From the NCBI GenBank assembly GCA_019746135.1, contig JAIESI010000280.1:1-50905 (forward strand): a stretch of 50,905 bases of DNA, given 5' to 3'. A program made the position numbers and the translations under genes. Under the pieces are notes generated by a model, which was not told the DNA's origin, did not search any database, and saw only the letters and a program-made list of their open reading frames with translations. This document shows, piece by piece, positions 25,499 to 34,220 of this stretch. This DNA is from Xanthobacteraceae bacterium (GTDB lineage Bacteria; Pseudomonadota; Alphaproteobacteria; Rhizobiales; Xanthobacteraceae). How positions within the stretch are numbered: the stretch's first letter is position 1; each line of letters starts with the position of its first letter.

Positions 25499-25603
25499 GT
25501 CATTCCGGGGCGCTCGCGCAAGCGAGCGAGCCCGGAATCCATAACCACCGCTGCGGAGTATGGATTCCGGGTTCGCGCGCTTACGCACGCACCCCGGAAT
25601 GAC
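25499..25603. repeat. Palindromic repeat family A, copy 3
   Basis: Outer arms GTCATTCCGGGG and CCCCGGAATGAC, inner GGAATCCATAACCAC and TATGGATTCC, plus side hairpins (GCTCGCGCAAGCGAGC). It separates two convergent binding-protein genes and lies 11 bp from the stop of each, an ideal place for a bidirectional terminator. Confidence 0.88.
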
Positions 25604-25614
25604 CGCAAGAGAGG

Positions 25615-26607
25615 TCACTTGATCAAATTGGCGACGCGGTCGACGATCGGCTTGGGCGTCGCATAGATCTTCGCGATCAATGCGGCGATATGCTCGCCGT
25701 TCTCGGGCTCGAGATCGAGCTTGCTGCGCTGCACGTCGGCCACGAACTCCGGGTCCTTCATCGTCGCACTGAAGGCGTCGCGCAGCATCTTCAGCCGCTC
25801 CGGCGGCAGATCGGGCGGCGCGACGAACGGACGGCCGATGTCCTGCCCGGCGTAGAGAAACTCCAGCACCTGCTTCTCTTCGGCGTTGCGCGCCAGCGTC
25901 AGCACGTTCGGCACGCCCTTCAGCTCCGGCCGCGATTCCGCACCGGCCTGGAGCAGCACATTGATGACCTTGTTCGGAATCCATTCGGGCCGGCGCTGTA
26001 TGATGCTGTCGAGGCTCTCGCAGATGCCGTCGACCTCGCCGCGCTCCATCGCCAGAAACACATCGGCCGAGGAGCGGAAGCCCGACACGAGCTTGAACTT
26101 GTAGCCGAGCAGATCGTTCAGCACCTTGGGATAGGAGCGCGTGCCGGTGCCGGGCCCGGTGTCGCCCAAAACCAGCTCGTGGGTCCGCAGGTCGTCGGCC
26201 TTTTTCACCTTGGCGCTGCTGCTGGCGATGCAGGCGTTGTGCTCCCGCGTGGGACTGCCGAGCCAGGACATCTTCGTCGCGTCGAAGCGCGCGCCCGGCG
26301 CATTGCTGAGCGGGCCCAAGGCGGCGTCGCGGGCGATAATGCCGAACACCGTGCCGTCCTTCGGCGCGGCACCATAGAGATGGCTCGCCGCGACGTAGCT
26401 TCCCGCGCCCGGCATGTTCTGCGGCACCACGCTGGGCTTGCCCGGCAGGTGCCTGCCGATGTGCCGCGCCACGGTGCGGCCCCACAGATCGTAACCGCCG
26501 CCCGGGCCGAAGCCGATCAGAAGCGACACGCTCTTGCCGCTCAAATCCTGTGCCGCCGCCGGCTGGCACAGCAAGACCAGCACGCCGAACGCCAGCCACG
26601 GCCTCAT
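25615..26607 (-). CDS. TctC-like substrate-binding protein (copy 6, divergent subgroup)
   Basis: 330 residues from ATG 26607, chosen because GGGAGGAT precedes it and a signal peptide follows (AFGVLVLLCQPAAAQD). An ATG at 26670 would place 21 Arg-rich residues ahead of the signal. The fold resembles TctC: LLIGFGPGGGYDLWGRTVARH, SVVPQNMPGAGSYVAA, DTGPGTGTRSYP and PPERLKMLRDAF. The GGGYDLWGR motif (Tyr-Asp after the glycines) separates it from the five standard Bug proteins in this window. Periplasmic ligand binding is inferred; the ligand is unknown. It is monocistronic and convergent with copy 5. Confidence 0.82.
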   Translation of the reverse strand: MRPWLAFGVLVLLCQPAAAQDLSGKSVSLLIGFGPGGGYDLWGRTVARHIGRHLPGKPSVVPQNMPGAGSYVAASHLYGAAPKDGTVFGIIARDAALGPLSNAPGARFDATKMSWLGSPTREHNACIASSSAKVKKADDLRTHELVLGDTGPGTGTRSYPKVLNDLLGYKFKLVSGFRSSADVFLAMERGEVDGICESLDSIIQRRPEWIPNKVINVLLQAGAESRPELKGVPNVLTLARNAEEKQVLEFLYAGQDIGRPFVAPPDLPPERLKMLRDAFSATMKDPEFVADVQRSKLDLEPENGEHIAALIAKIYATPKPIVDRVANLIK

Positions 26608-26711
26608 CGAAATCCTCCCGTCAGCGGTCTTGTGGCGATCTTGTCGTCGCAAACGCGCCGCGCGCGGCAAGTATAAGCCGCGCCAGAGGCCATGTCGTCG
26701 CCGATGGAGCG

Positions 26712-28514
26712 TTACGCGGCGCGAACGGTCGCCAGGAACTTCTCGACCTCGAGCTTGAGCTTGCCGCCCTCGCTGGCCAGAAGATGCGCCGAGGCGAACA
26801 CCCGGCCCGCCGCAGAGCCGGTCTCGGCCGCGGCGCGGTTGACGTCGCCGATGTTGGTCGCCGCGTGCTCGGCGCTGCGCGCGGCGCTGTCGACACCGTC
26901 GGCGATCTGCGAGGTGGTCGCGCCCTGCTGCTCGATCGCGGCGGCAATCGAGGTTGCGATGTCGGAGATGCGGGCGATGGTCGAGCTGATCTCCTTGATC
27001 GCATGGAACGAGTCGGCCGTCGCGGTCTGCATCTCGGCGATCTGCGCGGTCACGTCCTCGGTCGCCTTGGCGGTCTGCGTGGCAAGCGTCTTCACCTCCG
27101 AGGCGACGACCGCAAAGCCGCGGCCCGCCTTACCGGCGCGCGCCGCCTCGATCGTGGCGTTGAGCGCGAGAAGATTGGTCTGCTCGGCGATGTCGGTGAT
27201 CAACTTCACGACGTTGCCGACGCGGGTGGCGGCGGTCGACAGCGCGGTGATGCGGGCGTCGGTCTTTTCCGCCTGACGCACGGCGTCGCCGGCGATCACG
27301 CTCGACTCGCGGACCTTCCGGCTGATCTCCGACACCGAGTTGGCAAGCTCGCCGGCGGCGGTCGCCGCCGAGTTGACGTTGCTCGAAGCCTGCTGCGAGG
27401 CACGGGCGACGACGTCGGCGAACTGCTTGGTGGTGTCGGCGTTGTTCTTCATGGTGCTGGCCGCCGATTCCAGCCCCTTCGACTCCAGCGACACGGCGTC
27501 GACGATGTTGCCGACGGCCGCCTCGAAGCCGTCGGCGAGGCGCTGCATCGAGGCGCGGCGCTCGTCGGCCGCCGCGCGCTTGACCGCGTCGTCCTCCTCG
27601 GCCTGGTGCCGGGCGCGTTCGATCGCCCTGACCTTGAAGCGCTCGACGGCCATCGCCATCGCGCCGACCTCGTCCTTGCGGTGCAGGCCGGGCAGCACGA
27701 CGTCGAAGTCGCCCGCCGCAAGCTTCTGCATGGCGGACACCAGCTTGCCGAGCGGCCGGGTGACGTTGTGGATCGCCCAGTAGGTCAGCGCCGACAGGAT
27801 GAGGCCCGCGATCAGCGCGCAGACCACGATCATGTGGCTGACGCTGACGCCGTCGGCGAGCTGATCGTCGATCACGGTGGCGACCTCGAGGACGCCCCGC
27901 ACCTCGCCGAGCTTCCAGTCCTTCTTGGGCGAGTTGGGATCGGAGTTGTGGCAGTTCACGCAGGACTGCGCCGACATGGTGTCGGCGACGGCTGTACGCA
28001 CCACGTGCTTGCCGCCGACGTTGACCTCGCGCGAAAACGTGCCCTTCGGATTGGCGACGAGATGCTCCCAGGCCTCGGTCTGGAATTCATCGAGCTTGCG
28101 GTCCTTGCGGCCGGGAAACGGATACTTGCTGTAGAGGCCGATCGAGGTCTCGTTGTTGGCCAGCAGATCGCTCAGATCGTGCATCAGCGTCGCCGGCAGC
28201 GGAATCGTACCGGCATTGCCCTTGTGGTCGTGCGACGCCTTGGCGAGGCCGGACGGCACCAGCTTGTTGACGACCGACTCGGTGTAATACCCGCGGATCA
28301 TCTTGAACTGCGCCGCGACCTGCTGGTTGGAGAGGAACGCGTCGTGCGCGGCCTTCTGCTCCATCAGCGCCGGCAGCGTGAGCCAGATCACGCCGACAGC
28401 GGCAAGCAGCGTCACCGGGACCGGCAGAAGGATGCGCCAGGCGAGGCTGTTGCGGCGGCGGAACACGCCGCCACGGACACGCAGCGGCTGCGATTCGGAT
28501 GACGATGTCGCCAT
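26712..28514 (-). CDS. Methyl-accepting chemotaxis protein with a periplasmic c-type haem motif
   Basis: 600 residues. Membrane spans lie at about 28-50 and 226-248. The periplasmic domain between them resembles the Tll0287-like/DUF3365 haem domain and contains CVNCH at 185-189, a covalent c-haem attachment site. A HAMP domain follows (about 249-300), then a long methyl-accepting signalling domain whose hairpin tip holds [18 protein letters not shown] and [13 protein letters not shown]. The receptor therefore probably steers swimming or another Che output in response to redox state, oxygen, NO or CO at the haem. Haem-containing chemoreceptors of this sort are known from Geobacter. AAGGAC precedes ATG 28514. 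No che genes are nearby. Confidence 0.92.
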   Translation of the reverse strand: MATSSSESQPLRVRGGVFRRRNSLAWRILLPVPVTLLAAVGVIWLTLPALMEQKAAHDAFLSNQQVAAQFKMIRGYYTESVVNKLVPSGLAKASHDHKGNAGTIPLPATLMHDLSDLLANNETSIGLYSKYPFPGRKDRKLDEFQTEAWEHLVANPKGTFSREVNVGGKHVVRTAVADTMSAQSCVNCHNSDPNSPKKDWKLGEVRGVLEVATVIDDQLADGVSVSHMIVVCALIAGLILSALTYWAIHNVTRPLGKLVSAMQKLAAGDFDVVLPGLHRKDEVGAMAMAVERFKVRAIERARHQAEEDDAVKRAAADERRASMQRLADGFEAAVGNIVDAVSLESKGLESAASTMKNNADTTKQFADVVARASQQASSNVNSAATAAGELANSVSEISRKVRESSVIAGDAVRQAEKTDARITALSTAATRVGNVVKLITDIAEQTNLLALNATIEAARAGKAGRGFAVVASEVKTLATQTAKATEDVTAQIAEMQTATADSFHAIKEISSTIARISDIATSIAAAIEQQGATTSQIADGVDSAARSAEHAATNIGDVNRAAAETGSAAGRVFASAHLLASEGGKLKLEVEKFLATVRAA

Positions 28515-28651
28515 GAAGTCCTTGCCCGCGCACCGCAGCGCCCAGTTCCGGCCTGGAACTTTTCATTTTTCGGTAATGGAAGCGTTAAGCCAGCTCCGTC
28601 CAACCGATCGGCACGCCTGGCGCGGATCAAAACTCGCAGCAACTCAAAGGC

Positions 28652-29140
28652 TTAAAGCTCACCTTGATAGGGGCCCATGGGATCGGCCAGCGACTGCAGG
28701 CGCAGCGCCGCAGCCCGCGCGATGCTGAGCATCATGCTCCTGCGGGTCGCGGCGTGGAGCTTGTGCTCGGGCGCCTCACAGACGATCTGCGCGCCGAACG
28801 CGTCGGCGACAATGAGCCCGGTGTCGGGCGGAAAGATTTCGCACGGCACCTCGACCGTGGTGGCGAAGAACAGCCGGTCGCAGTGCATCCGGTAGTCCAT
28901 CCATTTCTGATCGGCGCGGAAGTCCGCCACCGACGACTTGATCTCGACGATCCAGATCGCGCCGTCGCGGCCGAGCGCCACGAGATCGGCGCGGCGGCCG
29001 GAGGCGAGCGGCAGCTCGCTCACCACGCAGTAGCCGTGCGCGTGCAGGAGCCGCGCGGTGCCGCGCGCGACCTTCAGCGCCGTTTCCGACTGCCGCCCGT
29101 CGACGGGCAGCTCCGCCAGTTGTCCGAGCGGCTGGATCAT
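28652..29140 (-). CDS. mmcB: MmcB-family DNA repair protein (PD-(D/E)XK-like)
   Basis: 162 residues. The motif RRADLVAL followed by IWIVEIKSS gives the Asp...Glu-x-Lys arrangement of a PD-(D/E)XK nuclease fold, and the length and order match MmcB, an alphaproteobacterial SOS-linked protein described from Caulobacter as involved in mitomycin C resistance. Cytoplasmic. Its ATG overlaps the stop of the upstream M20 peptidase as ATGA, indicating translational coupling and an unusual operon partner for a repair protein. I saw no clear LexA box upstream of the operon, but it could not be searched for systematically. Confidence 0.85.
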   Translation of the reverse strand: MIQPLGQLAELPVDGRQSETALKVARGTARLLHAHGYCVVSELPLASGRRADLVALGRDGAIWIVEIKSSVADFRADQKWMDYRMHCDRLFFATTVEVPCEIFPPDTGLIVADAFGAQIVCEAPEHKLHAATRRSMMLSIARAAALRLQSLADPMGPYQGEL

Positions 29141-30372
29141 TGGTCGTTCTTTGGATTGCGGCCGAGCTCCATCACCATCCGCGTCAACAGATAGAAGCGC
29201 GGCACCATGCTGTCCACCTCGGCATATTCCTGGTCGGTGTGGGCGTTGCCGCCGACCAGGCTCAGGCCGTCGAGGGTGGGCCTGAACACGCCCGCGGCGA
29301 GGCTCGAGTCGGCCGCGCCGCCGCTGCCCTCGAGATTGAGCTTCTTGCCGATCTCGCCATAGATGCGCTGCGCCATCGCGGCGAGAACATCGATCTGCGC
29401 GTTCTGCGGCATCGGCGGGAACGTCCGGATCAATGTCGCCCTCACCTCGGTGTCGGCAATGAGCTTGTTCCTGATCGCCGTGGCAAGCTCGCGCTCGACG
29501 CGATCGAACTCATCGGTCACGACGGCACGGACGTCGGCGTCCGCCTCGGCGTGGTCCGGAATGATGTTCTTGCGGTCGCCGCCCTTGACGACCGTGAAGT
29601 TGATCGTCGTGCCCTTGCCGGCGTCGGCGAGCCTGCTCAATTGCAGCATCTGGTGCGCCAGCTCCATCACCGCATTGCGGCCGAGCTCGGGCGAGGCGCC
29701 GGCGTGCGACGCGCGGCCTTTCACCTCGACCTTGATGGTGCCGGAACCCTTGCGCCAGATGGTGATGCCGTCGCCGGCGCGGCCGGCCTCGAGATTGAGC
29801 GTGACGTCGTGCTCTTTGGCGAGCTTCTCGATCAGCGCCCGCGAGCCGCGCGAGCCGGTCTCCTCGTTGGTGTTGAGGAACACCGTGATGCGCGCGTAGT
29901 CCTTGAACTTCAGGTCCTGCAGGATGTTCAGCACCGCAACCGCAATGACGACACCGGCCTTGTCGTCGGACACGCCGGGACCATAGGCGCGGCCGCGCTC
30001 GATGCGGAACGGGCGCGTCGCGGCGGCGCCCCTGGCAAACACCGTGTCCATATGCGCCATCAGCAGCACCTTGCCCTTGCCGGTGCCGGTGAAGGTCGCG
30101 ACGATGTTGTCGCCCGCGGCGGGCGCGGACGAGATCGTGTCGATCTTCGCGCCGAGCCTGGTCAATTCATCGACGGCGATTGCGCCGACGGCCTTCAGCC
30201 CTTCGGCGTCACCGGTGCCGGAGTCGATGTTGACCAGCCGCTCCCAGAGCCTGATCGCGGCGGGCTTGTGCTTTTCCGCGCTGTCGAGGATCGGCTTGAC
30301 CGCCTCCGCGGCGATGACCGGGCCGAGCGACACCAGGGCGGCGAACGCCAACACCGCAAATCGAACAAGCAT
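29137..30372 (-). CDS. M20-family metallopeptidase (glutamate carboxypeptidase-like), exported
   Basis: 411 residues with a signal peptide (VRFAVLAFAALVSLGPVIAAE), so periplasmic. The dizinc active site is readable: His in MAHMDTVF, bridging Asp in GPGVSDDKAG, catalytic Glu-Glu in NTNEETGSRGS, later zinc ligands in LEAGR and a His in GGNAHTDQEY. The dimerisation domain begins at GTIKVEVKGRASHAG. The closest described group is carboxypeptidase G2, which removes C-terminal glutamate from folates and peptides. Two adjacent ATG codons (30375, 30372) start the gene; AGGAGG spacing favours 30372. It overlaps mtnA upstream and mmcB downstream. The reading frame stays open far upstream inside mtnA, but this is not a fusion. 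Confidence 0.88.
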   Translation of the reverse strand: MLVRFAVLAFAALVSLGPVIAAEAVKPILDSAEKHKPAAIRLWERLVNIDSGTGDAEGLKAVGAIAVDELTRLGAKIDTISSAPAAGDNIVATFTGTGKGKVLLMAHMDTVFARGAAATRPFRIERGRAYGPGVSDDKAGVVIAVAVLNILQDLKFKDYARITVFLNTNEETGSRGSRALIEKLAKEHDVTLNLEAGRAGDGITIWRKGSGTIKVEVKGRASHAGASPELGRNAVMELAHQMLQLSRLADAGKGTTINFTVVKGGDRKNIIPDHAEADADVRAVVTDEFDRVERELATAIRNKLIADTEVRATLIRTFPPMPQNAQIDVLAAMAQRIYGEIGKKLNLEGSGGAADSSLAAGVFRPTLDGLSLVGGNAHTDQEYAEVDSMVPRFYLLTRMVMELGRNPKNDQ

Positions 30373-31475
30373 CATCGCCCTCCTGCGGCGCGCTCGGGGA
30401 ACGCGGCCTTCAAGCCCTCGCGCGAGGCCTTGAGCACGCCGCGCTCGGTGATCAGCCCGGTGACGAGCCGCGCCGGCGTGACGTCGAAGGCGTAGTTTGC
30501 GACCGGCGAGCCGTCCGGCACGACCTGCACGGTCTCGATCCGGCCGTCGGCGGTGCGGCCGGTCATGGTCGACTGCTCCTCGCCGCCGCGCTGCTCGATC
30601 GGGATCTCGGCCACCCCGTCCGACACCGCGAAGTCGATGGTCGGCGACGGCAGCGCGACATAGAACGGCACGTTGTTGTCCTTGGCGGCCAGCGCCTTGA
30701 GATATGTCCCGATCTTGTTGCAGACGTCGCCCTGCGCGGTGACGCGGTCGGTGCCGACGATGGCGATATCGACCATGCCGTGCTGCATCAGGTGGCCGCC
30801 GGTGTTGTCGGCGATCACCGTATGCCTGACGCCGTGATGGCCGAGCTCCCAGGCGGTGAGCGAGGCGCCCTGGTTGCGCGGCCGCGTCTCGTCGACCCAG
30901 ACATGGATGCCGATGCCCTGGTCGTGGGCCATGTAGATCGGCGCGGTGGCCGTGCCCCAGTCGACCGTGGCGAGCCAGCCGGCGTTGCAGTGGGTCAGCA
31001 CGTTCACCGGCGCGCCGTTCTTGCGCGCGGCGATCGCCTCGATCAGCTTCAGCCCGTTGCGGCCGATCGCCTGACAGATCGCGACATCCTCGTCGGCGAT
31101 CTCGGCGGCGCGCCGATAAGCCACCGCGACGCGCGCCTCGCGCGGCTGGTTGCGCACCGCCGCCACCATCTCGTCGAGCGCCCATTTCAGATTGATCGCG
31201 GTCGGCCGCGTCGCATGCAGCACGGCATAGGCGCGCTCGATATTCTCGTCGGAGGGGTCGGCGCGCAGCGCGAGGCACATGCCGTAGGCCGCGGCCGCGC
31301 CGATCAGCGGCGCGCCGCGCACCTGCATCGATTTGATGGCGTGCGCGGCCTCGGCGAGCGTCGTCAGCCGCAAGGTCGTGTAGCGGTGCGGCAGCACAGT
31401 CTGGTCGATGATGCCGACCGACCAGCCGTCGGCTTCGAGCCAGATGGTGCGGGTGTGCGTGCCGTTGACCTTCAT
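30372..31475 (-). CDS. mtnA: S-methyl-5-thioribose-1-phosphate isomerase
   Basis: 367 residues, the usual length. Key sites are RGAPLIG (53-59), the catalytic Cys163 in [16 protein letters not shown] and Asp243 in [18 protein letters not shown], which are the residues used by MtnA for aldose-ketose isomerisation of 5-methylthioribose-1-phosphate to the ribulose form. This is a step of methionine or methylthio salvage in the cytoplasm. No other mtn genes are in the window; a nucleoside-phosphorylase-like gene lies 17 kb away with no sign of linkage. The ribosome-binding site at ATG 31475 is weak. It heads an operon with the M20 peptidase and mmcB. Confidence 0.95.
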   Translation of the reverse strand: MKVNGTHTRTIWLEADGWSVGIIDQTVLPHRYTTLRLTTLAEAAHAIKSMQVRGAPLIGAAAAYGMCLALRADPSDENIERAYAVLHATRPTAINLKWALDEMVAAVRNQPREARVAVAYRRAAEIADEDVAICQAIGRNGLKLIEAIAARKNGAPVNVLTHCNAGWLATVDWGTATAPIYMAHDQGIGIHVWVDETRPRNQGASLTAWELGHHGVRHTVIADNTGGHLMQHGMVDIAIVGTDRVTAQGDVCNKIGTYLKALAAKDNNVPFYVALPSPTIDFAVSDGVAEIPIEQRGGEEQSTMTGRTADGRIETVQVVPDGSPVANYAFDVTPARLVTGLITERGVLKASREGLKAAFPERAAGGR

Positions 31476-31673
31476 GTCGCAGTGATAGCCCTGCGCCGCA
31501 ATCGGAACAACATCGCCCGCGGAATCCCGCGCTTGCTGCGAGAGCGTTCATCCGGCGGACAGAATCCGCCCCCATTCCGCCGGTACCCGGCCGCAATCCC
31601 GGCCACGGGCCGTCGCGAACGCACGGAATGATTTCCGGCGTTTGGGAAGGCTTTTCTAGGGAGGGATGAAGCC

Positions 31674-32867
31674 ATGTTCTTGAGGAGCAGGTTTGCAAGA
31701 CTTGTGAGGATCAGACTTGCGCGGGCGCTGGCGCCCGCTTCTGTTGCGGCCGCGCTGACACTCAGCCCGGCCTTGGCCGAGCCGTCGGAGCTCGACGCCC
31801 GGCGGGCGGCGAAGCCGATCGTCGAGGTCGCCTTCGTGCTCGACACCACCGGTTCGATGGGGCCGCTCATCGAAGGGGCCAAGCGCAAGATCTGGTCGAT
31901 CGCGACCGCAATCATCGACACCAATCCGAACGCGGAAATCCGCATGGGTCTCGTCGCCTATCGCGACATCGGCGACGAATACGTGACCAGGACGTTCAAC
32001 CTCACCACCGACATTCAGGACCTCTACGCGAACCTGCTCGAGCTGAAGGCGCGCGGCGGCGGCGACTGGCCGGAGAGCGTCAACGAGGCGCTCGAGGTCG
32101 GCGTCACCAAGCTCGCCTGGACGCAGGGCCCGGAGATCTGCCGCATCATGTTCCTGGTCGGCGATGCTCCGCCGCACATGGACTACAAGCAGGACACCAA
32201 ATATCCGGAGGTGATCCGCATGGCGCGCGAGCGCGGCATCGTCGTCAACGCGGTGCAGGCCGGCGGCGCGCGCGACACCGAACGGGTGTGGCGCGAGATC
32301 GCCCAGCGCGGCGACGGACGCTACATCCCGATCCCGCAGGACGGCGGCCAGATCGTGGTGATCGAGACGCCGTGGGACACCGAGATCATCGAGCTGCAGG
32401 GCCGCATCAACGGCACGGTGATCCCTTACGGCCCGCGCGCGCAACGCGACAGCGTGCACCAGAAGACCGCCCAGCTTGCCGCCGCGCCGCGCTCGGCTGC
32501 GTCCGAGATGGCCGGCTATCTCAACAAGAGCGCAGGCCGTTTCGGCGAGGCGGTGACCGGCCGCGGCGACCTCGTCGCCGACGTCGCCGCCGGGCGGCAG
32601 AGGCTCGACGGCGTCAAGGACGAAGACCTGCCGGACAATCTGCGCACCTTGAAGCCGGCGCAGCGCCAGGCGGAAATCGACAAGTCCATGGCCACGCGCA
32701 AGGCTTTGACCGACCGGATGACCGAGCTGGTGAAGAAGCGCGACGCCTATGTTTTGGAACAGCGCAAGAGCGGGCCGACAAGGGTTTCCGGCTCGTTCGA
32801 CCCCGCCGCCACCGACTCGTTCGACCGCGCCGTTGCCGAGACGTTGAAGATGCAGCTCAAGCGCTGA
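31674..32867 (+). CDS. Exported von Willebrand factor A (VWA) domain protein
   Basis: 397 residues. A signal peptide (ALAPASVAAALTLSPALA) is followed by a VWA domain with the metal-ion-dependent adhesion site DTTGS at 57-61, a later GLVAYRD and FLVGDAPPH strand with the third MIDAS-type Asp. The C-terminal 150 residues are charged and helical (coiled coil likely, TDRMTELVKKRDAYVLEQ). The role is unknown; periplasmic protein-protein binding dependent on Mg2+ is plausible. AGGGAGGGATGAAGCC before the ATG is a strong ribosome-binding site. It stands alone, divergent from mtnA, and is followed by palindromic repeats. Confidence 0.85.
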   Translation: MFLRSRFARLVRIRLARALAPASVAAALTLSPALAEPSELDARRAAKPIVEVAFVLDTTGSMGPLIEGAKRKIWSIATAIIDTNPNAEIRMGLVAYRDIGDEYVTRTFNLTTDIQDLYANLLELKARGGGDWPESVNEALEVGVTKLAWTQGPEICRIMFLVGDAPPHMDYKQDTKYPEVIRMARERGIVVNAVQAGGARDTERVWREIAQRGDGRYIPIPQDGGQIVVIETPWDTEIIELQGRINGTVIPYGPRAQRDSVHQKTAQLAAAPRSAASEMAGYLNKSAGRFGEAVTGRGDLVADVAAGRQRLDGVKDEDLPDNLRTLKPAQRQAEIDKSMATRKALTDRMTELVKKRDAYVLEQRKSGPTRVSGSFDPAATDSFDRAVAETLKMQLKR

Positions 32868-32875
32868 GCGCGTGT

Positions 32876-32939
32876 GCCCCGGATGCGGTGCAGCACCATA
32901 GCGCGAACGCGCTTGCGGTGATGCACCGCTGATCCGGGG
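32876..32939. repeat. Palindromic repeat family B, unit 1
   Basis: GCCCCGGATGCGGTGCA pairs imperfectly with TGCACCGCTGATCCGGGG, with an inner TAGCGCGAACGCGCTT hairpin. It lies directly past the stop of the VWA gene and could act as its terminator. Its inner hairpin resembles those at 32966-33045 and 33999-34099. Confidence 0.65.
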
Positions 32940-32965
32940 CTGTTCCACACTCGGAGCTTCTGACG

Positions 32966-33045
32966 GTCCCGGGTCTGCAACGCAGCACCATAGCGCGTCG
33001 AAGACGCGCGTAAACGCGCTTGTCCTGCTGCGTCGCGCCCGGGAC
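32966..33045. repeat. Palindromic repeat family B, unit 2
   Basis: GTCCCGGGTCTGCAACGCAGCA pairs with CTGCTGCGTCGCGCCCGGGAC-type sequence, around an inner TAGCGCGTCGAAGACGCGCG and TAAACGCGCTT. The word GACGCGCGTAAACGCGCT recurs twice at 34039-34079. This kind of module is scattered between genes in Bradyrhizobium relatives. Confidence 0.7.
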
Positions 33046-33110
33046 ACTTGGTTCACTTGCAGTGGAAGTCGCGATGGCCCAAGCTTCCGTTCCTGGACCG
33101 GGAGCGTTTC

Positions 33111-33950
33111 ATGGCCATCGACTACGAGGTTGAATACAACAACCGCGCGCGGGTGCCCGAGCATCCGGACATCTTCGCGCGCTGGGCGCGCGAGGCCGCA
33201 GCCTACCGCGACGAGACGACGAAGGAGGGCCGCGCCGAGATCGGCCTGAAGTACGGCCCCTCGCCGCGCCAGACCATCGATCTGTTCAAGCCGAAGGGCG
33301 GCGGCAACGGCCCGCTCGCGCTGTTCATCCACGGCGGCTACTGGCGCTCGCTCGAGCCGGCCATGTTCAGCCAGACCGCGCGCGGCATGAACGCGCACGG
33401 CATCACCGTCGCGGTGTCGGGCTATGACCTCGCCCCGCAGGTGAGCATCGGCCAGATCATCGAGCAGACGCAAGCTGCGTGCCTCTATCTCTGGAAGAAG
33501 CTCGGCCAGCACATCATGGTCAGCGGCCATTCGGCCGGCGGGCATCTGGCCGCCTGCATGATCGCAACCGACTGGAAGAACCTCGACGCAAACGCGCCGG
33601 CCGATCTGACGCCGGCCGGCTACGCAATCTCCGGCCTCTACGACCTCGAGCCGCTGCTGCATCTTTCCGGCAACGCCGAATTCAAGCTCGACGCCGCCGA
33701 GGCGCGGCGCATCTCGCCGCTCTACTGGAACGTCGAGCGCGGCCGCGTGCTCGACGCGGTGGTGGGGGGCGCCGAGTCGTCGGAGTTCCTGCGGCAGAGC
33801 AAGCTGGTCGCCGACGCCTGGCGCGGCAAGGGTGTCGAGACGCGCTACGAGGCCGTGCCGGGGATGAACCACTTCACCATCTGCGATCCGCTGGCGGACC
33901 CGGACAGCGCGATGACGAAGCGGCTGGTGGAATTGGCCAAGCGTCGTTAG
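33111..33950 (+). CDS. Alpha/beta hydrolase (carboxylesterase / arylformamidase-like)
   Basis: 279 residues from ATG 33111, which has GGGAGCG upstream; an earlier in-frame start at 33048 lies within the palindromic repeat and is rejected. HGGYWRS provides the oxyanion hole, GHSAGGHLA the nucleophile Ser, and the C-terminal GMNHFTI the catalytic His. The HGGYW form is typical of the HSL-like group that includes eukaryotic-type kynurenine formamidase, so an esterase or arylformamidase activity is likely, substrate unknown. No signal peptide: cytoplasmic. No kynurenine-pathway genes are adjacent. Confidence 0.85.
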   Translation: MAIDYEVEYNNRARVPEHPDIFARWAREAAAYRDETTKEGRAEIGLKYGPSPRQTIDLFKPKGGGNGPLALFIHGGYWRSLEPAMFSQTARGMNAHGITVAVSGYDLAPQVSIGQIIEQTQAACLYLWKKLGQHIMVSGHSAGGHLAACMIATDWKNLDANAPADLTPAGYAISGLYDLEPLLHLSGNAEFKLDAAEARRISPLYWNVERGRVLDAVVGGAESSEFLRQSKLVADAWRGKGVETRYEAVPGMNHFTICDPLADPDSAMTKRLVELAKRR

Positions 33951-33998
33951 CGCAAGCTCCATTTAAGTCCAACCATCAATCAAACAGCGGCAAGGCAA

Positions 33999-34099
33999 CC
34001 CGCCTTCGCTCGCCATAGCGCGTCCGTAGCGCGTCAAAGACGCGCGTAAACGCGCTGGCGGACGCGCGTAAACGCGCTGGTGGCGAGCTACGGCGGGCA
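33999..34099. repeat. Palindromic repeat family B, unit 3 (with internal tandem)
   Basis: Outer arms (CCCGCCTTCGCTCGCCATAG / GTGGCGAGCTACGGCGGG) enclose GCGCGTC words and two tandem copies of GACGCGCGTAAACGCGCTGG (34039-34058 and 34061-34080). It begins about 50 bp past the stop of the alpha/beta hydrolase gene. Confidence 0.7.
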
Positions 34100-34220
34100 A
34101 GCCATCACGACTTCCTTGAACGAGGCGACCCAGCCAACGCTACGCTGTCCGGCGACTTCACTTTTTCGGGCTGCCGGACCCGCCCCTTCCCCTTTTTCCG
34201 TCTCCCTCGAAACGAGGGAA

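Noticed and set aside
26550..28502. 650-codon plus-strand frame across the chemoreceptor
   Set aside because: Antisense shadow of the MCP gene; Arg/Gly/Asp-rich with no family features.
30375..31698. N-terminal extension of the M20 peptidase frame by more than 440 codons
   Set aside because: The extension is an out-of-frame reading of mtnA on the same strand. MtnA catalytic residues are all in the other frame, and the M20 protein has its own signal peptide and AGGAGG.
32876..34099. CRISPR-like array from repeated GACGCGCGTAAACGCGCT words
   Set aside because: The words are parts of palindromes, with no constant spacer length and no cas genes. They are interspersed palindromic repeats.
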